A stretch of DNA of 64,000 nt from Haloarcula amylovorans (GCF_004681185.1 NZ_SRIF01000006.1:1-64000), one strand, 5' to 3'; shown: positions 9,488 through 19,487, counted from the first letter of the stretch. Numbers and translations: made by a program. The notes: a model not told the origin generated them from the sequence alone.

Positions 9488-10071
9488 TATTGAAGACGGA
9501 TTTCCAGCGGAGTGGCGCTGGGAAGCTACTGAAGTATATTCGCCGGGATCGAGAGCAAGATGCATCCCGAACAAAGGTTCCGCTCCGAGACCGGATCGGT
9601 CGTGAACTCGACGAAGAGCGAATCGAGCAGTTCATCGAGAAGAGTGAGAAGTTCGGGTTCCAGCGTCACCTCATCATTTCTCCGGACCCCGATGCCGACT
9701 TCACCGCGGAAGAAATCAGCGCCAAGACACGGAAGTTCATGTATCAAGGGTTCGGTGACCAGCCAACGACGGATTATGCGTACGCCGTCCACACTGATAC
9801 GGAGATTCCACACTCTCACGTCGCTGCGACCGGGCATGAACCAGAACTGAAGATGGACGTCGACGACATCAAGCGCCTCCGTGACCGTGCAAAAGAATCA
9901 TTTGACGAGCCTGAACGTCTCAAGGAGAAAGGCGCGGACAAGCACGCTGAACAGGCTGCTGAGAGTCCCGATGACGACCCGGAACAGACTCGGCCCCAGA
10001 AGGAGAAACTCGTGGAGGCAGCACAAATTGAGTCGGGTCCGGAGCGTGACTTCGACGCCGGTGGGTACTGA
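9484..10071 (+). CDS. Compact MOBP-like relaxase
   Basis: A 195-residue protein with the motif set of a conjugative relaxase. Near the N-terminus LLKYIRRD places a tyrosine at residue 18, as in motif I of MOBP relaxases (RP4 TraI has a very similar LVKYIT segment, from memory). After a HLIIS strand comes AVHTDTEIPHSHVAATG, with His103, His110 and His112 forming the metal-binding motif III. Such enzymes nick one strand at oriT and stay covalently attached through the tyrosine. There is no helicase or primase domain. After about residue 130 it is only an acidic helical tail. It sits between RHH genes and a coupling ATPase, the expected order. Substrate and nicking activity are inferred. Confidence 0.7.
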   Translation: MILKTDFQRSGAGKLLKYIRRDREQDASRTKVPLRDRIGRELDEERIEQFIEKSEKFGFQRHLIISPDPDADFTAEEISAKTRKFMYQGFGDQPTTDYAYAVHTDTEIPHSHVAATGHEPELKMDVDDIKRLRDRAKESFDEPERLKEKGADKHAEQAAESPDDDPEQTRPQKEKLVEAAQIESGPERDFDAGGY

Positions 10072-12599
10072 TGGCAAACGATTCCCAATCGCCCAGAACA
10101 GCCCCGGGTCAGAAGTCCGGCGAGATGCCGACGAGTCTGAAATACGATGGGCCGGCGATGCTGTTCTGGAGCGTGTTCATGCTCTTGGTCCCGCCGATGT
10201 GGATAGATAGCGACAAGCTACTCCACAGGCGCTTCTGGGCGTGGCGATACATCTACGCCGGGTTCGCCATCATCACGGGACTGCTCTTCGCTGAAGCGCT
10301 GCTCAGCGGCGATTTGCTGGTGTTGCTACTGGCTCCCTTTGCTCACCTCCTCGCGGCGGCGCTCGTCATCGGATTGTTCGCTGGATTCCAAGTGCCCGGC
10401 GTGGCTCCGCCTGTTGTCTCGTATGAGACTGGGGTAGCGATTTACGTTGGGGCGCTGGTGCTCATTGGCGTCGTCGACATCGCCCGTCGCACCTCACCTC
10501 GGTCACTCGCTCGAAACCCATGGGGCTGCGGGGACGACGAATTGGCGGTACCATACGAGACCGTCAAGACGAAAAACGACGCTGCGCCTTCACTCCCAAC
10601 ACTTAAAGAGGACGTCTCGACCGCCGTCCTTGGCGAAACGGGGAGCGGGAAATCCTCGGCTATGCAACTCTTGGCCTACCAGTTCCCGTACAATCGGGAT
10701 ACGGCTATTATCGCCCACGACGCTGGCGAAGAGTTCCAGCAGTTCTACGCCGACCTCGGCTTCGACGTCAAGCGTGTCGGGATTGACGGGGATGTTACCT
10801 GGAACCTCTTTCGGGATGCCGATTCCCGACGGGACTTTCGGGAGATCGCAGCTGCGGTGTTTGGGAATCCATCTGGACACAACCCATTCCATACGCCAGC
10901 CAAGCAGGTGTTCGAGGATATGCTGCGCTATCTCCACTTGGAAGCCCAGCGAAACAACCGTCGGGAGAACCTCTCGCACATGGATATCGTCTCGCTGCTC
11001 GAAGAGGGGCGAGCTGGTATCTACGACGCACTCGACAGCTACGACCAACTCGAATCCGGACACTTAGACACCGAACAAGGGAAAGCTGCCCAGAACGTCT
11101 ACCAGACGCTCGTCGAGTACACCCGGCCTATTTTCGTCGAGGACTTCGCCGAACACGGCTCGTTCTCACTGCGAGAGTACATCGAGAACCCCGATGGTCG
11201 GGTTCTTATCGTCGATTCGAGGCCCTCTCGGATGGCGACGCTCGGCCCGATGTTCCAGCTGCTGTTGGATTGGTCGATTCGCTTCGCGATGGAGTCACCC
11301 AATCCGACGGTCCACGTCCTTGACGAAATTGACCAACTCCCGCCGCTCGGTCAGATTACGAACCTCACAGCGCGTGGTCGCAAGGAGAAAGCGCGGGCAT
11401 TGATCGGCGTCCAGACCATCGGCCAACTCTCAGATACCTACAGCGATATCTCGGGGATTCTGGGCAACTGCCCGCAAGGCCTGTACTTCGGGCCGGGTGA
11501 CTCCCAGTCGACGGAGTTCATCCGCAACGAACTCGGTGAGCGGCGAGTGCTAGACCGACGCGAAACCCACTCGCTGTCGCGGCAGTCTGGGTCTCATTCG
11601 CATCGGTCTCAAGCGCGGGAAAGCTACCAAGAGACCGAGAAAGCACCCATCACATCCGGTCAGCTCCGAGACTTCGAGCCCGGCGAGTGTATCACGGTAA
11701 CACGAACGGACTGGTGGTACGGACAAACTCACCAACTGCACGAAGTTCGTTCTGGACTACCTGAACGCGGGGCGGAGTCGCCGGGAACGCCGCGACAGGC
11801 AGACTCCGACGGAGACATCACCGAAACGGATAGCTGGATGGCGATACTTCGACACTACACTGGACGTATCGGGCAGTCCAACAGCGATGGGACGGAGCAA
11901 CGAACCGATGCTGAGACCGACCCAGATGTGTGGGCTGCCGATGACGTCGACGAGACTCCGTCGATCACCTACAGCGACCGTCGATGGCAGGATGCACTCT
12001 CTCGCCTCGATGTCGAAGCAGGTCCAGTCACGCGAGGCCAGAACGTCGACGCGCTCTCAGACCTCGGGGCGATGCTCGACCGGCGCGCGCTCGACCTCCC
12101 TCCGGGAGCAGGAACGACGCTCGAAATTCGAGAGATGCTTACCGACCTTTATGTCGAGACTGGACTGACACCGACTGAGGTCCTCGCTGCTGTCGAGAAA
12201 CGAACGACTGTCCTCCGGATGAGTGAGACGTTCCGCGATGACTATCGGTCCGTTGCGAAGGACGCCACCCCTACCATTGAATCATCTGATACGGACGATG
12301 AGATGGACGTCCCTGAAACCCTGTTCGAAGAGCAGCTGGACACCCAACCGACTGCTGAAAGTGACGGGGAACCAGCGCTGGAAGATGACGGTGAACCCAG
12401 GAATGATACGGATTCTGATATAGATTCAGCTGCCGAAACGTCGCCGCAATCTCCCGAAGACAACGCGGACGACACAGTCACTGATACTAGCACCGATGAC
12501 CACCCCGAGAACGCTTCTCCAACTGCTTCATCCTCCGCCGAATCTGAAGCGGAGTCCGAGAGTGACGGCGACGATTTCGACGCAGCGGACTTCATGTAG
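10071..12599 (+). CDS. VirD4/TraD-like coupling ATPase, cluster 1
   Basis: An 842-residue protein with several membrane helices in the first ~140 residues, then a P-loop ATPase: Walker A GETGSGKS near residue 187 and Walker B VHVLDEIDQ near 414. QTIGQLSDTY serves as the sensor-like segment, as in VirD4/TraG/TraD coupling proteins that bring the relaxase-DNA complex to the channel. A C-terminal region of roughly 200 residues is strongly acidic (Asp/Glu/Ser/Thr repeats), typical of haloarchaeal disordered tails. It overlaps the relaxase stop (TGATGG) and closes the operon. Confidence 0.8.
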   Translation: MANDSQSPRTAPGQKSGEMPTSLKYDGPAMLFWSVFMLLVPPMWIDSDKLLHRRFWAWRYIYAGFAIITGLLFAEALLSGDLLVLLLAPFAHLLAAALVIGLFAGFQVPGVAPPVVSYETGVAIYVGALVLIGVVDIARRTSPRSLARNPWGCGDDELAVPYETVKTKNDAAPSLPTLKEDVSTAVLGETGSGKSSAMQLLAYQFPYNRDTAIIAHDAGEEFQQFYADLGFDVKRVGIDGDVTWNLFRDADSRRDFREIAAAVFGNPSGHNPFHTPAKQVFEDMLRYLHLEAQRNNRRENLSHMDIVSLLEEGRAGIYDALDSYDQLESGHLDTEQGKAAQNVYQTLVEYTRPIFVEDFAEHGSFSLREYIENPDGRVLIVDSRPSRMATLGPMFQLLLDWSIRFAMESPNPTVHVLDEIDQLPPLGQITNLTARGRKEKARALIGVQTIGQLSDTYSDISGILGNCPQGLYFGPGDSQSTEFIRNELGERRVLDRRETHSLSRQSGSHSHRSQARESYQETEKAPITSGQLRDFEPGECITVTRTDWWYGQTHQLHEVRSGLPERGAESPGTPRQADSDGDITETDSWMAILRHYTGRIGQSNSDGTEQRTDAETDPDVWAADDVDETPSITYSDRRWQDALSRLDVEAGPVTRGQNVDALSDLGAMLDRRALDLPPGAGTTLEIREMLTDLYVETGLTPTEVLAAVEKRTTVLRMSETFRDDYRSVAKDATPTIESSDTDDEMDVPETLFEEQLDTQPTAESDGEPALEDDGEPRNDTDSDIDSAAETSPQSPEDNADDTVTDTSTDDHPENASPTASSSAESEAESESDGDDFDAADFM

Positions 12600-13692
12600 T
12601 TCGGCCCTTCGACTGACTCACTTTTCGCTCGTTGTCGCTTCGAATCCCATACTAACACACCCAGCGCATGACAGTGGACAGATCCTCTTTGGTATCTTAG
12701 AATCCTAACTATTCTATCCCCCGCCTCGGTTCGTTCCCGCTCTATTGCTCGCTCCACTTCTGAGTGGCCGCTACCCAGCGCGAAAATACCTAAAACTCTC
12801 AGTAAAGTCATTTCTTCATATGTATTCTGGTCTAAAATAGCAGTACGGCACGCATCTGACTTGATTTTTAATAGGACTATATTGCCGTAACTCCCCAAAA
12901 TCGCAGGACATCGGTGGGGTAGTGTTACGACCACTTTAACCGTTTTACTTGCCCCACAAATTCGGGGTATCTGCGCGATAGTAGCCAAGATAACATATCG
13001 AACTTTCGAGAGTTTTGTTGAGGGCTGTCGCCAGACGATTCACCCCCCGTTATCGATTTGTATTGGGCCGGCACTGGACCTCTCAGATTACAGAAAGAAG
13101 GACACCAGACATCACTGTACTCAACCGGGAAGCCTCTCGCCAGTTGGACTGCCCCACTGGCGTCGATACTGGGAACCCCTTCCCCCCAGCTGGCTGGCAG
13201 ACCCACGCGTGTCCCACTTCGCTCGATCCCAAAACGATGCTGACCCTCACCGTATTACCGACTGCACTGTGCAGCGAAAATCTAGTCTCACATCCCCAGT
13301 CTTGGAGCTGGCGTCGGCACGCTCGTAGAGTGCTCTCACCACGAGTTCGCAGATACTTCTTGCCATCGAATTACCGAAACTCTAACAGTTCATTCAGACT
13401 CACGGGAATACTTCTTGAGTCGTGATTGTCTGAGTCCTTTCGTGCCGCTGTGTGCTTTGGTGAGTCCCTCACTCATCATCAAATGCGGATCATGCCAGCT
13501 ACCCAGCGATGCGAGACGAAATCTAACCAACAATAGAGAGTAAAAAACGATTTTGTTGGTTAGCGATGGCTGCCTCTCTTAGCGAACTAGGCCTCGTCAA
13601 TATTGATGTGGTGTGCATTCGAGCGCTCTGATCTGCTGGTAGCCAAAATGCGTAAGCCCATTCATATAGTAAGCGACCATAGCACTGAATTA
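12600..13692. other. Long intergenic region after secretion cluster 1
   Basis: About 1.1 kb without a convincing gene. Reading frames here lack haloarchaeal acidic composition and recognisable motifs. It contains inverted-repeat element copy 1 at 13523-13563 and a TATA-like run (CATTCATATAG, about 13661-13671) placed 25-30 nt before the next start, which fits a leaderless promoter. Confidence 0.5.
13523..13563. repeat. Inverted-repeat element, copy 1 of 4
   Basis: CTAACCAACA at 13523-13532 and its exact reverse complement TGTTGGTTAG at 13554-13563 enclose a 21-nt A-rich spacer. Copies 2-4 share both arms but not the spacer. It lies 130 bp before the small gene at 13693. Confidence 0.85.
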
Positions 13693-13950
13693 ATGTCGAG
13701 TGAGACAGTCTGGATCAAGAAACGTGGACCAGTCGGCGTCGGGACAACTATCCATATTCACACGGACCCAGACTGTCAGCCGCTTCAGCAGGCCACAGAG
13801 ATCAGAGAAATAGAGCGTGAGAAACTTCCCGACCACTGGCCTGACTGCTCGCTCTGTACAGGCACTGCCGACACAGGAGGCGTCCCAGAGGGTGAAAGCA
13901 CGCACACTCGTCGAAACCGGCTAGAAGCACTCGATCCGGACGAGCTCTAA
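13693..13950 (+). CDS. Small conserved-type haloarchaeal protein with Cys/His pairs
   Basis: An 85-residue acidic protein containing HIHTDPDCQPLQ and a later WPDCSLCTG segment, so two cysteine sites and nearby histidines could form one zinc site. No function is recognised. A longer frame opens at 13603, but the ATG at 13693 is chosen because a TATA-like element lies about 26 nt upstream and the extra N-terminal residues look non-native. It is the first cargo gene after inverted-repeat copy 1. Confidence 0.55.
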   Translation: MSSETVWIKKRGPVGVGTTIHIHTDPDCQPLQQATEIREIEREKLPDHWPDCSLCTGTADTGGVPEGESTHTRRNRLEALDPDEL

Positions 13951-14064
13951 GCCAGCGGGACTCGGCTACTCATATCTTGAACTATTGCCCACCCAACACT
14001 TACTACGGAAGCTACCGCAACACGAGATAGCGCAACGACCGATATCTAAGGGACTTACCTGTGC

Positions 14065-14217
14065 ATGACTCATGATACGTCGATACTTGGCCGATGTCCG
14101 GACTGTGATGAAGATATTACTCCAGCGTGGCTGTTAGTCGAGTACGAGCAAGACGATGGGACGACAGGCATCTGGGCCGAGTGTCCAGCCTGTGAAGACG
14201 TCGTGAAACCCGAATAA
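14065..14217 (+). CDS. 50-residue zinc-ribbon protein
   Basis: A very small protein with two CPxC knuckles, CPDC at residues 11-14 and CPAC at 40-43, which together make a four-cysteine zinc ribbon. The remainder is acidic. Single-domain zinc ribbons of this size are common in haloarchaea and have no assigned role that I can name. It lies 114 bp after the preceding small gene on the same strand and just before the end of the convergent TrmB-type regulator gene. Confidence 0.6.
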   Translation: MTHDTSILGRCPDCDEDITPAWLLVEYEQDDGTTGIWAECPACEDVVKPE

Positions 14218-14238
14218 TGAGAACCGTCACTATGCGAT

Positions 14239-15288
14239 TCAGTCTTTTTGCCGTAAGGTGATGCGCTTCCCTTCGTAGTCCTCCATGAATGGAGTTGGGC
14301 CACCAATACTCACTTCTCCTTGGTCAGACTCGATATTCAGACTCGTCTGTAGCGAGAACTCGTTCGTTGGGGGTTCGACGAGTCCTTGCCGGATCTCACG
14401 TACTGGACCAGAAAGTGTTTCGCCACTACCTGTTTCGATATCCGCCCATAGATCAATTCCGTTGCTCTTGTAGAGAGTGGCATGGAGAACTGCCTGGCGA
14501 AACCAATCAAACGTCCTCGGCAGCGGATACGGATCCGTCACGAACACCTCATTTGAAGCAGGCCAGAATGTTCCAAGATATGTTCCGAGTACTGTCCCTG
14601 TGAGTCGCGATCTCGTTACTTCAACTGCATCCTCATCTGTGTTTGACCCCGAGACTACCTCAGCACCACCAATCAAGGCCGTCCGATCGTCGACTGTGTA
14701 CAGAAATGGGACTGACTCGTTCCAAGAGTGAACGACGTCTGCAACACCTGCAAACCGGGTTCCGTCCTCCTCTCCTACATTCGCTTTTCCAATTAATAGG
14801 AGCACGAGTATTTCTCGGTCAACAGCAGCCCTTAGTTCGGACTCCAATTCTGGATAGATGTGCTCCGGAATCGCGAGAATTACTTCCTTTTCGGCCTGTG
14901 AAATCGCCTTCTTTGCTCGCTTCAGCACTGTCTCCCGTGACTTCATCATCTGGACCTTGGGTGACTGAGGTTGTGACTCATTGAATCGCTCCTCCAGGAG
15001 CGGCGTCATAGAGTCGATCTCATCCGACAGTGTCGCCATTGCTGTTGCCGGCGGAACAGCCCGGATCGTCGTGGGAGATGCATGGCTGTTTACCTGAGCC
15101 AAGCCTCGTTCCTCGAGCCGCTCGGCGATTTTGTACACTCCCTGCTGGGTAACGTCTGCATCCTCGGAAATCGTACTCGTCGTCGCTTCCCCCCGGCTAA
15201 GCAGGGCTAAGTAACTCTCAATCTCCTTTTCGGAGAGTCCGAAGCTGGCTAGCTTCTCTTTGAGCGCGGTATCAGTCGTTTCGGTCAT
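14239..15288 (-). CDS. TrmB-family sugar-responsive transcriptional regulator
   Basis: A 349-residue protein with an N-terminal winged helix typical of TrmB: LASFGLSEKEIESYLALL, then a helix-turn-helix with TTSTISEDADVTQQGVYKIAERLEERGL, followed by a coiled dimerisation segment and a C-terminal alpha/beta domain that in TrmB proteins binds sugars. The ATG at 15288 is chosen since the TrmB domain begins within the next 15 residues; upstream codons (to 15495) read as non-coding. It is divergent from the GH97 glycosidase gene, so it probably controls that gene and itself in response to a glucan-derived sugar. An inverted repeat at 15488-15504 is a candidate operator. Confidence 0.85.
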   Translation of the reverse strand: MTETTDTALKEKLASFGLSEKEIESYLALLSRGEATTSTISEDADVTQQGVYKIAERLEERGLAQVNSHASPTTIRAVPPATAMATLSDEIDSMTPLLEERFNESQPQSPKVQMMKSRETVLKRAKKAISQAEKEVILAIPEHIYPELESELRAAVDREILVLLLIGKANVGEEDGTRFAGVADVVHSWNESVPFLYTVDDRTALIGGAEVVSGSNTDEDAVEVTRSRLTGTVLGTYLGTFWPASNEVFVTDPYPLPRTFDWFRQAVLHATLYKSNGIDLWADIETGSGETLSGPVREIRQGLVEPPTNEFSLQTSLNIESDQGEVSIGGPTPFMEDYEGKRITLRQKD

Positions 15289-15487
15289 TACTGCTACTGT
15301 AGTCGGCATCTGTTGATAAATGCACGAAACGACCAGCACGTCTCTGGGTACCGGTCTGGACCGCGGCCTCCACACAGGCAACGTCAATCTTGATTGTTTT
15401 GCTGAGCCGAACAGGTATTCAGGACATATTCGATAGTGGCGCGCCCGCTGGCGATAAGCCGAGAATGGAAAAAGGTGCGTAGAAATC

Positions 15488-15504
15488 TTAAACAACTCGT
15501 TTAA
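15488..15504. promoter_or_regulatory. Candidate operator between TrmB-type regulator and GH97 gene
   Basis: TTAAAC at 15488-15493 and GTTTAA at 15499-15504 form a perfect 6-bp inverted repeat with a 5-nt spacer. Its end is 39 nt before the GH97 start, where it would overlap the promoter. Assignment to the adjacent TrmB-type regulator is inference. Confidence 0.4.
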
Positions 15505-15543
15505 TCAGAATTACTATGTGGGTTGGGATCACGGTGAGAAACG

Positions 15544-18297
15544 ATGGCACCTGACCTAGAGGAAATAGCAGAATTGATAGATACGAGTCTCAGCCGTCGG
15601 AAATTACTGGCTGCAACGGGCGCTGTAGCGGCGAGCGTTACTCCGACTATTGCGACAGCAAACACGTCTCCTGTCGAGAACGAACAAACGGACTCATCAC
15701 AGCGTATCGAGTCCCCAGACGGTCGCTTACAAGTTCATTTCTCGCTTCGAGAGGGAACACCTACGTACGCCGTTAGCTACGACGGGCAATCCCTCGTTGA
15801 CCGTTCGGCTCTCGGATTCGAATTCGAAGATATGGCACCACTCGGGGATGATCTAGTGGTCACTGGTGTTCGACAACGGAGCACAGATACGACGTGGGAA
15901 CCCGTTTGGGGAACGACTGAGTCGGTACGGAACCACTACAACGAACTCGCTGTCGGCGTTGCAGAACGAGGTGACCCCGGCCGGTCACTGACGCTTCTGT
16001 TTCGTGCGTACGATGACGGGGCCGCGTTCCGGTACGTCCTTCCACAACAGGATGCGCTCGAAGACTTCACAATCACGAACGAGCGGACAACGTTCCGCTT
16101 CGCCGATGACTACACCTGTTGGTGGATTCCCGATAACTACGAGAGCTACGAGGATATCTACCAGGAGACTCCCCTAAGCGGCATCGAACCGACGCCGGAG
16201 GTCGGCGCAACGGTCGATGGGGCGAACACGCCGCTGACGATGCAAGTCGACGACGACCTATACATGAGTCTCCACGAGGCTGCGCTCACTGATTACGCCG
16301 GGATGACGGCGACTCGGGTGGATGATTGTCCATCCGTATTTGAGTCGACACTCGTTCCATTACCCGACGGAACCAAGGTGAAAGCCGAAACACCTCATGC
16401 CTCACCGTGGCGGACTCTGACGATCGGGGAGACACCCGGAGACCTTGTGGAGTCGAAACTCGTCCTCAATTTGAACGACCCGTCAGAAATCGACGATACA
16501 TCCTGGATTACCCCCTCGAAGTATATGGGCATCTGGTGGGAGATGCATATCGGGAAGGCGACGTGGGCGCCCGGTCCAGACGTTGGTGCGACGACCGAGA
16601 ACGCAAAACGCTACATCGACTTTGCCAGCGAACACGGAATCGAAAATCTACTTGTAGAAGGCTGGAACGTCGGCTGGGAGGGCGGATTCGATCAATGGAG
16701 CAATCCGCCGTATACCTTCAACTTTACTGAGTCTACAGAAAAGTATGACCTTGAGGAAGTCGTTCAGTACGGAGAACAACAGGATCCGTCGGTCGACGTA
16801 GTAATCCATAATGAGACGGGTGGCGGTGTGGAAAACTACGAGAATCAGTTGGAGGACGCCTACAATTACTATGAGGAACTCGGGATTCCATCGGCAAAGC
16901 TCGGATACGTGAGTGCTGAAGGGATGCTAATAGATGGGGAACTCTATCCACATCACTCGCAGGTGATGGTGAATCACCACGAGTACGTTGCGGAGATGGC
17001 TGCCGAGCACGAAATTATGCTCAACGTCCACGAACCGGTCAAGCCGACGGGTAAACGCCGCACGTGGCCCAATCTCATGACCCGTGAAGGCGTCAGAGGG
17101 CTGGAATACGAGAATGCGGGCCCGCAAGGGAACCCGCTGAATCACACCCTCGTCGTCCCCTTCACGAGAATGCTCGGTGGTCCCGTCGATTACAATCAGG
17201 GTATCTTCGACGTGAAGCATTCGGAGTACGGCGGAAACACGCGGGTTCATAACACTCGTGCTCGTCAGCTGGCACTCTATCTCATCATGTTCAGCGGCCA
17301 GCAGATGGTCGCTGACCTCCCGGAGAACTACGACGACCTTGATGAATTCGAATTCATTGAGAACGTTCCTGTGGCTTGGGACGAGACGACAGTCGTCAAC
17401 GGAGAAATCGGACAGTACGCTACGTTCGCGCGTCGGAAAGGTGAGGAATGGTATATTGGAAGCGGCACCGACGAAACGCCGCGTGCCCTTGAAGTACCGC
17501 TGGACTCCCTCGACGATAGTCGTCCGTACGTCGCTACCGTCTATACCGACGGTGCGGACGCCGACTTCGAGAGCAATCCGACCTCGGTCACAACTGAGGA
17601 ATTCATCGTCAGTTCGGCTGATACTCTGGTCGCTTCGATGATCAACGGTGGCGGACAAGCAGTCCGTCTTCGCCCGGCAAGAGGACAGGAAAAGCGGAAA
17701 CTCCGTCAGTACAAGGAGCCAGAGTATGAGTACGGTTCATTCATCGTTCCTGAGGAGACGATGGCCAGCGAATCCACCTCAGCGCTCTTGGAAATTACGA
17801 ATACTGGGAGTATCATTGGTGGAGAGGAGCTGCAACTCTACGTCGATGGGGAGTCGGTCGAAACGACATTCGCCCGTGTTCCTGCCCGAAATGAAGAGCA
17901 GGTAGAGTTCCCGATACAGCTCCGAGAGCCAGGCACGTACGAAATCGCTGTTGGCCGCCCCTCGGACGACGTCATCACCTCTCGAACCCTCGAAGTAACA
18001 CCAAAGTCTACAGAGCTTGAGTGGCTCAAATTCGACGGTTTTGACGTTCCTGAGACGGTCGAGCGTGGAACGAAGATAGAGGTGGACGGAACCGTCACTA
18101 ACACTGGGAGTGACGAGACTATCCAGATTTTGAAGCTGACTGTCGATGCAGATGTGATCCAAGCGAAAAAGATCGACCTCCAACCTGGCAAGAGCACAGA
18201 CGTGTCCTTTGAGTACACGTTTGAGGCGCCCGGTGAGTACTCGATTGCCGTTGACGATATTGGCCCATGGACTGTCACAGTCTCGGAACTTGAGTAG
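15544..18297 (+). CDS. Exported GH97 family glycoside hydrolase with CARDB-type C-terminal domains
   Basis: A 917-residue protein that probably hydrolyses alpha-linked glucosides outside the cell. It begins with a Tat signal (SRRKLLAATGAVAAS). The GH97 N-terminal beta domain follows (about 55-310). The catalytic barrel has MGIWWEMHIGK near 327, VEGWNVGWEGG near 370, HNETGGG near 422 and NVHEPVKPTGKRRTWPN near 493. A C-terminal GH97 beta domain follows, then two CARDB-like beta modules (about 720-815 and 820-915), which exceed the usual family length of roughly 650-700. The TrmB-type regulator is divergent upstream. Whether it is inverting or retaining, and its exact substrate, cannot be told here. 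Confidence 0.85.
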   Translation: MAPDLEEIAELIDTSLSRRKLLAATGAVAASVTPTIATANTSPVENEQTDSSQRIESPDGRLQVHFSLREGTPTYAVSYDGQSLVDRSALGFEFEDMAPLGDDLVVTGVRQRSTDTTWEPVWGTTESVRNHYNELAVGVAERGDPGRSLTLLFRAYDDGAAFRYVLPQQDALEDFTITNERTTFRFADDYTCWWIPDNYESYEDIYQETPLSGIEPTPEVGATVDGANTPLTMQVDDDLYMSLHEAALTDYAGMTATRVDDCPSVFESTLVPLPDGTKVKAETPHASPWRTLTIGETPGDLVESKLVLNLNDPSEIDDTSWITPSKYMGIWWEMHIGKATWAPGPDVGATTENAKRYIDFASEHGIENLLVEGWNVGWEGGFDQWSNPPYTFNFTESTEKYDLEEVVQYGEQQDPSVDVVIHNETGGGVENYENQLEDAYNYYEELGIPSAKLGYVSAEGMLIDGELYPHHSQVMVNHHEYVAEMAAEHEIMLNVHEPVKPTGKRRTWPNLMTREGVRGLEYENAGPQGNPLNHTLVVPFTRMLGGPVDYNQGIFDVKHSEYGGNTRVHNTRARQLALYLIMFSGQQMVADLPENYDDLDEFEFIENVPVAWDETTVVNGEIGQYATFARRKGEEWYIGSGTDETPRALEVPLDSLDDSRPYVATVYTDGADADFESNPTSVTTEEFIVSSADTLVASMINGGGQAVRLRPARGQEKRKLRQYKEPEYEYGSFIVPEETMASESTSALLEITNTGSIIGGEELQLYVDGESVETTFARVPARNEEQVEFPIQLREPGTYEIAVGRPSDDVITSRTLEVTPKSTELEWLKFDGFDVPETVERGTKIEVDGTVTNTGSDETIQILKLTVDADVIQAKKIDLQPGKSTDVSFEYTFEAPGEYSIAVDDIGPWTVTVSELE

Positions 18298-18326
18298 GAA
18301 CACAACGGTCGTGTCGGAGTAAGGCC

Positions 18327-18367
18327 CTTGGATGTCTTCTTTTCCAACTTCTTTCTGCTTTCTCCCG
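18327..18367 (+). terminator. Pyrimidine-rich run after GH97 gene
   Basis: Thirty bases after the GH97 stop the + strand becomes a long C/T-rich run with several T clusters (TTCTTTTCC, TTCTTTCTG, TTTCTCC). Archaeal transcription often ends at such T-rich tracts. No hairpin is obvious. Confidence 0.35.
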
Positions 18368-18492
18368 GTGACTGCGCTTAGCGGGACTCAACCGATGCGA
18401 GCGTAGAACGGTGATGGTCGCTGCACAACGACCGCTTCAATGACAGCACTGCTGAGGGACTCATTAGGGGATGGAAATGCTGAGGAGGATAG

Positions 18493-18723
18493 TTTTGGTG
18501 CTCAAATTGGCATCTCAATACAGAAAGTAGCCGTGAGACGGCTCGTCTCGTTGATCGAGATATTAGCCAGGTTCATCGGAATCTGAACGAGTTGGAGGAA
18601 CTCCATCTCATAGAACTCGTCGACGATGGGCAATCGAAGCGACCATCGGTCTGGTACGATGCTATTGATATCGACCTCCCGCTTGTGGCTCCAGATGAGA
18701 GTTCGGACGAGGCAACGGCGTAA
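18493..18723 (+). pseudogene. Truncated HVO_A0114-like winged-helix regulator
   Basis: An open frame of 76 codons after a TAG at 18490-18492 with no usable start codon. It encodes ETARLVDRDISQVHRNLNELEEL, then QSKRPSVWYDAIDIDLPL, the C-terminal winged-helix half of a common haloarchaeal DNA-binding family (HVO_A0114-like, from memory). The N-terminal half is missing, so this is a decayed remnant. It ends 76 bp before inverted-repeat copy 2. Confidence 0.6.
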
Positions 18724-18799
18724 GTACGGTACAGCCAACATGCGTCGCTCTACCTACTAGAGAGGAGCTGTGTCGGTTAACCAGCTATGCGTAACGCTG

Positions 18800-18839
18800 C
18801 TAACCAACATTGACGATCAAAACAACGGTTGTTGGTTAG
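18800..18839. repeat. Inverted-repeat element, copy 2 of 4
   Basis: CTAACCAACA at 18800-18809 and TGTTGGTTAG at 18830-18839 are exact reverse complements around a 20-nt spacer. It lies between the broken regulator and the end of the PadR gene. Confidence 0.85.
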
Positions 18840-18916
18840 TGGCAACTACGTTTCCCGACGACTCGTTTCTCAGTGCGAGGAATGCTATTCACGGACCGAA
18901 ACTGGGTGCGGTGGCT

Positions 18917-19210
18917 TTATGTGGCCGACGTCTCTGCAGACTCTACGTACTTGCGTTCCCACTCGCGGCGGGCTTCCAGTTCACGGTGGCCGCGTTGAGT
19001 GAGTGTGTAGACGTTCGTTCGCTGGTCTTTCTCACTCTTCTCGACGAGCCCCTTCTCGACAAGCGAATCGAGGTTTGGGTAGAGTCGTCCATGATGAATC
19101 TCTTTTTCGTAGTACTTCTCAAGTTCATCCTTGATGGCGAGGCCGTGTGGCTCCTCAAGGCCAGCGACTACATACAGCAGATCACGTTGGAAGCCAGTCA
19201 AGTCCTGCAT
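18917..19210 (-). CDS. PadR-family transcriptional regulator
   Basis: A 97-residue winged-helix protein: LTGFQRDLLYVVAGLEEPHGLAIKDELE, then HHGRLYPNLDSLVEKGLVEKSEKDQRTNVYTLTQRG, the diagnostic PadR recognition helix and wing, ending in a short helix. The ATG at 19210 is chosen over one nine codons upstream because a TATA-like AAATATATG lies about 27 nt before it, as in leaderless haloarchaeal genes. PadR proteins usually repress themselves and a neighbouring gene. Here the neighbours are a broken regulator and a broken protease, so any target may be lost or elsewhere. Confidence 0.85.
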   Translation of the reverse strand: MQDLTGFQRDLLYVVAGLEEPHGLAIKDELEKYYEKEIHHGRLYPNLDSLVEKGLVEKSEKDQRTNVYTLTQRGHRELEARREWERKYVESAETSAT

Positions 19211-19487
19211 GAGACGTACTATGTGACTACCTCTCATATATTTGCCGGCTTACAATTCATGCCTCCGCTCTACTGCGGTATAGTTTCACACTGAACGCTG
19301 CTCGGGATGGAGTGTACCGACCGCTTCGGCCTCGCTGCTCACACCAATGTTTTAGTCTTGCTGTCACATCTAGGTAAATGGATTGCGGTCCAGTGCATGG
19401 ATGGATACCTCGCACCCACCGCAATCTCCGCTGGGGGCCCATAGACAATGGGCTCGCAACTTTCGTAGTCACAGCAAGTAAGAGAGG

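Noticed and set aside
13015..13425. Possible 136-residue protein
   Set aside because: Its composition is unlike haloarchaeal proteins, with many Arg, Ser, Pro and Cys, and there is no motif or promoter support.
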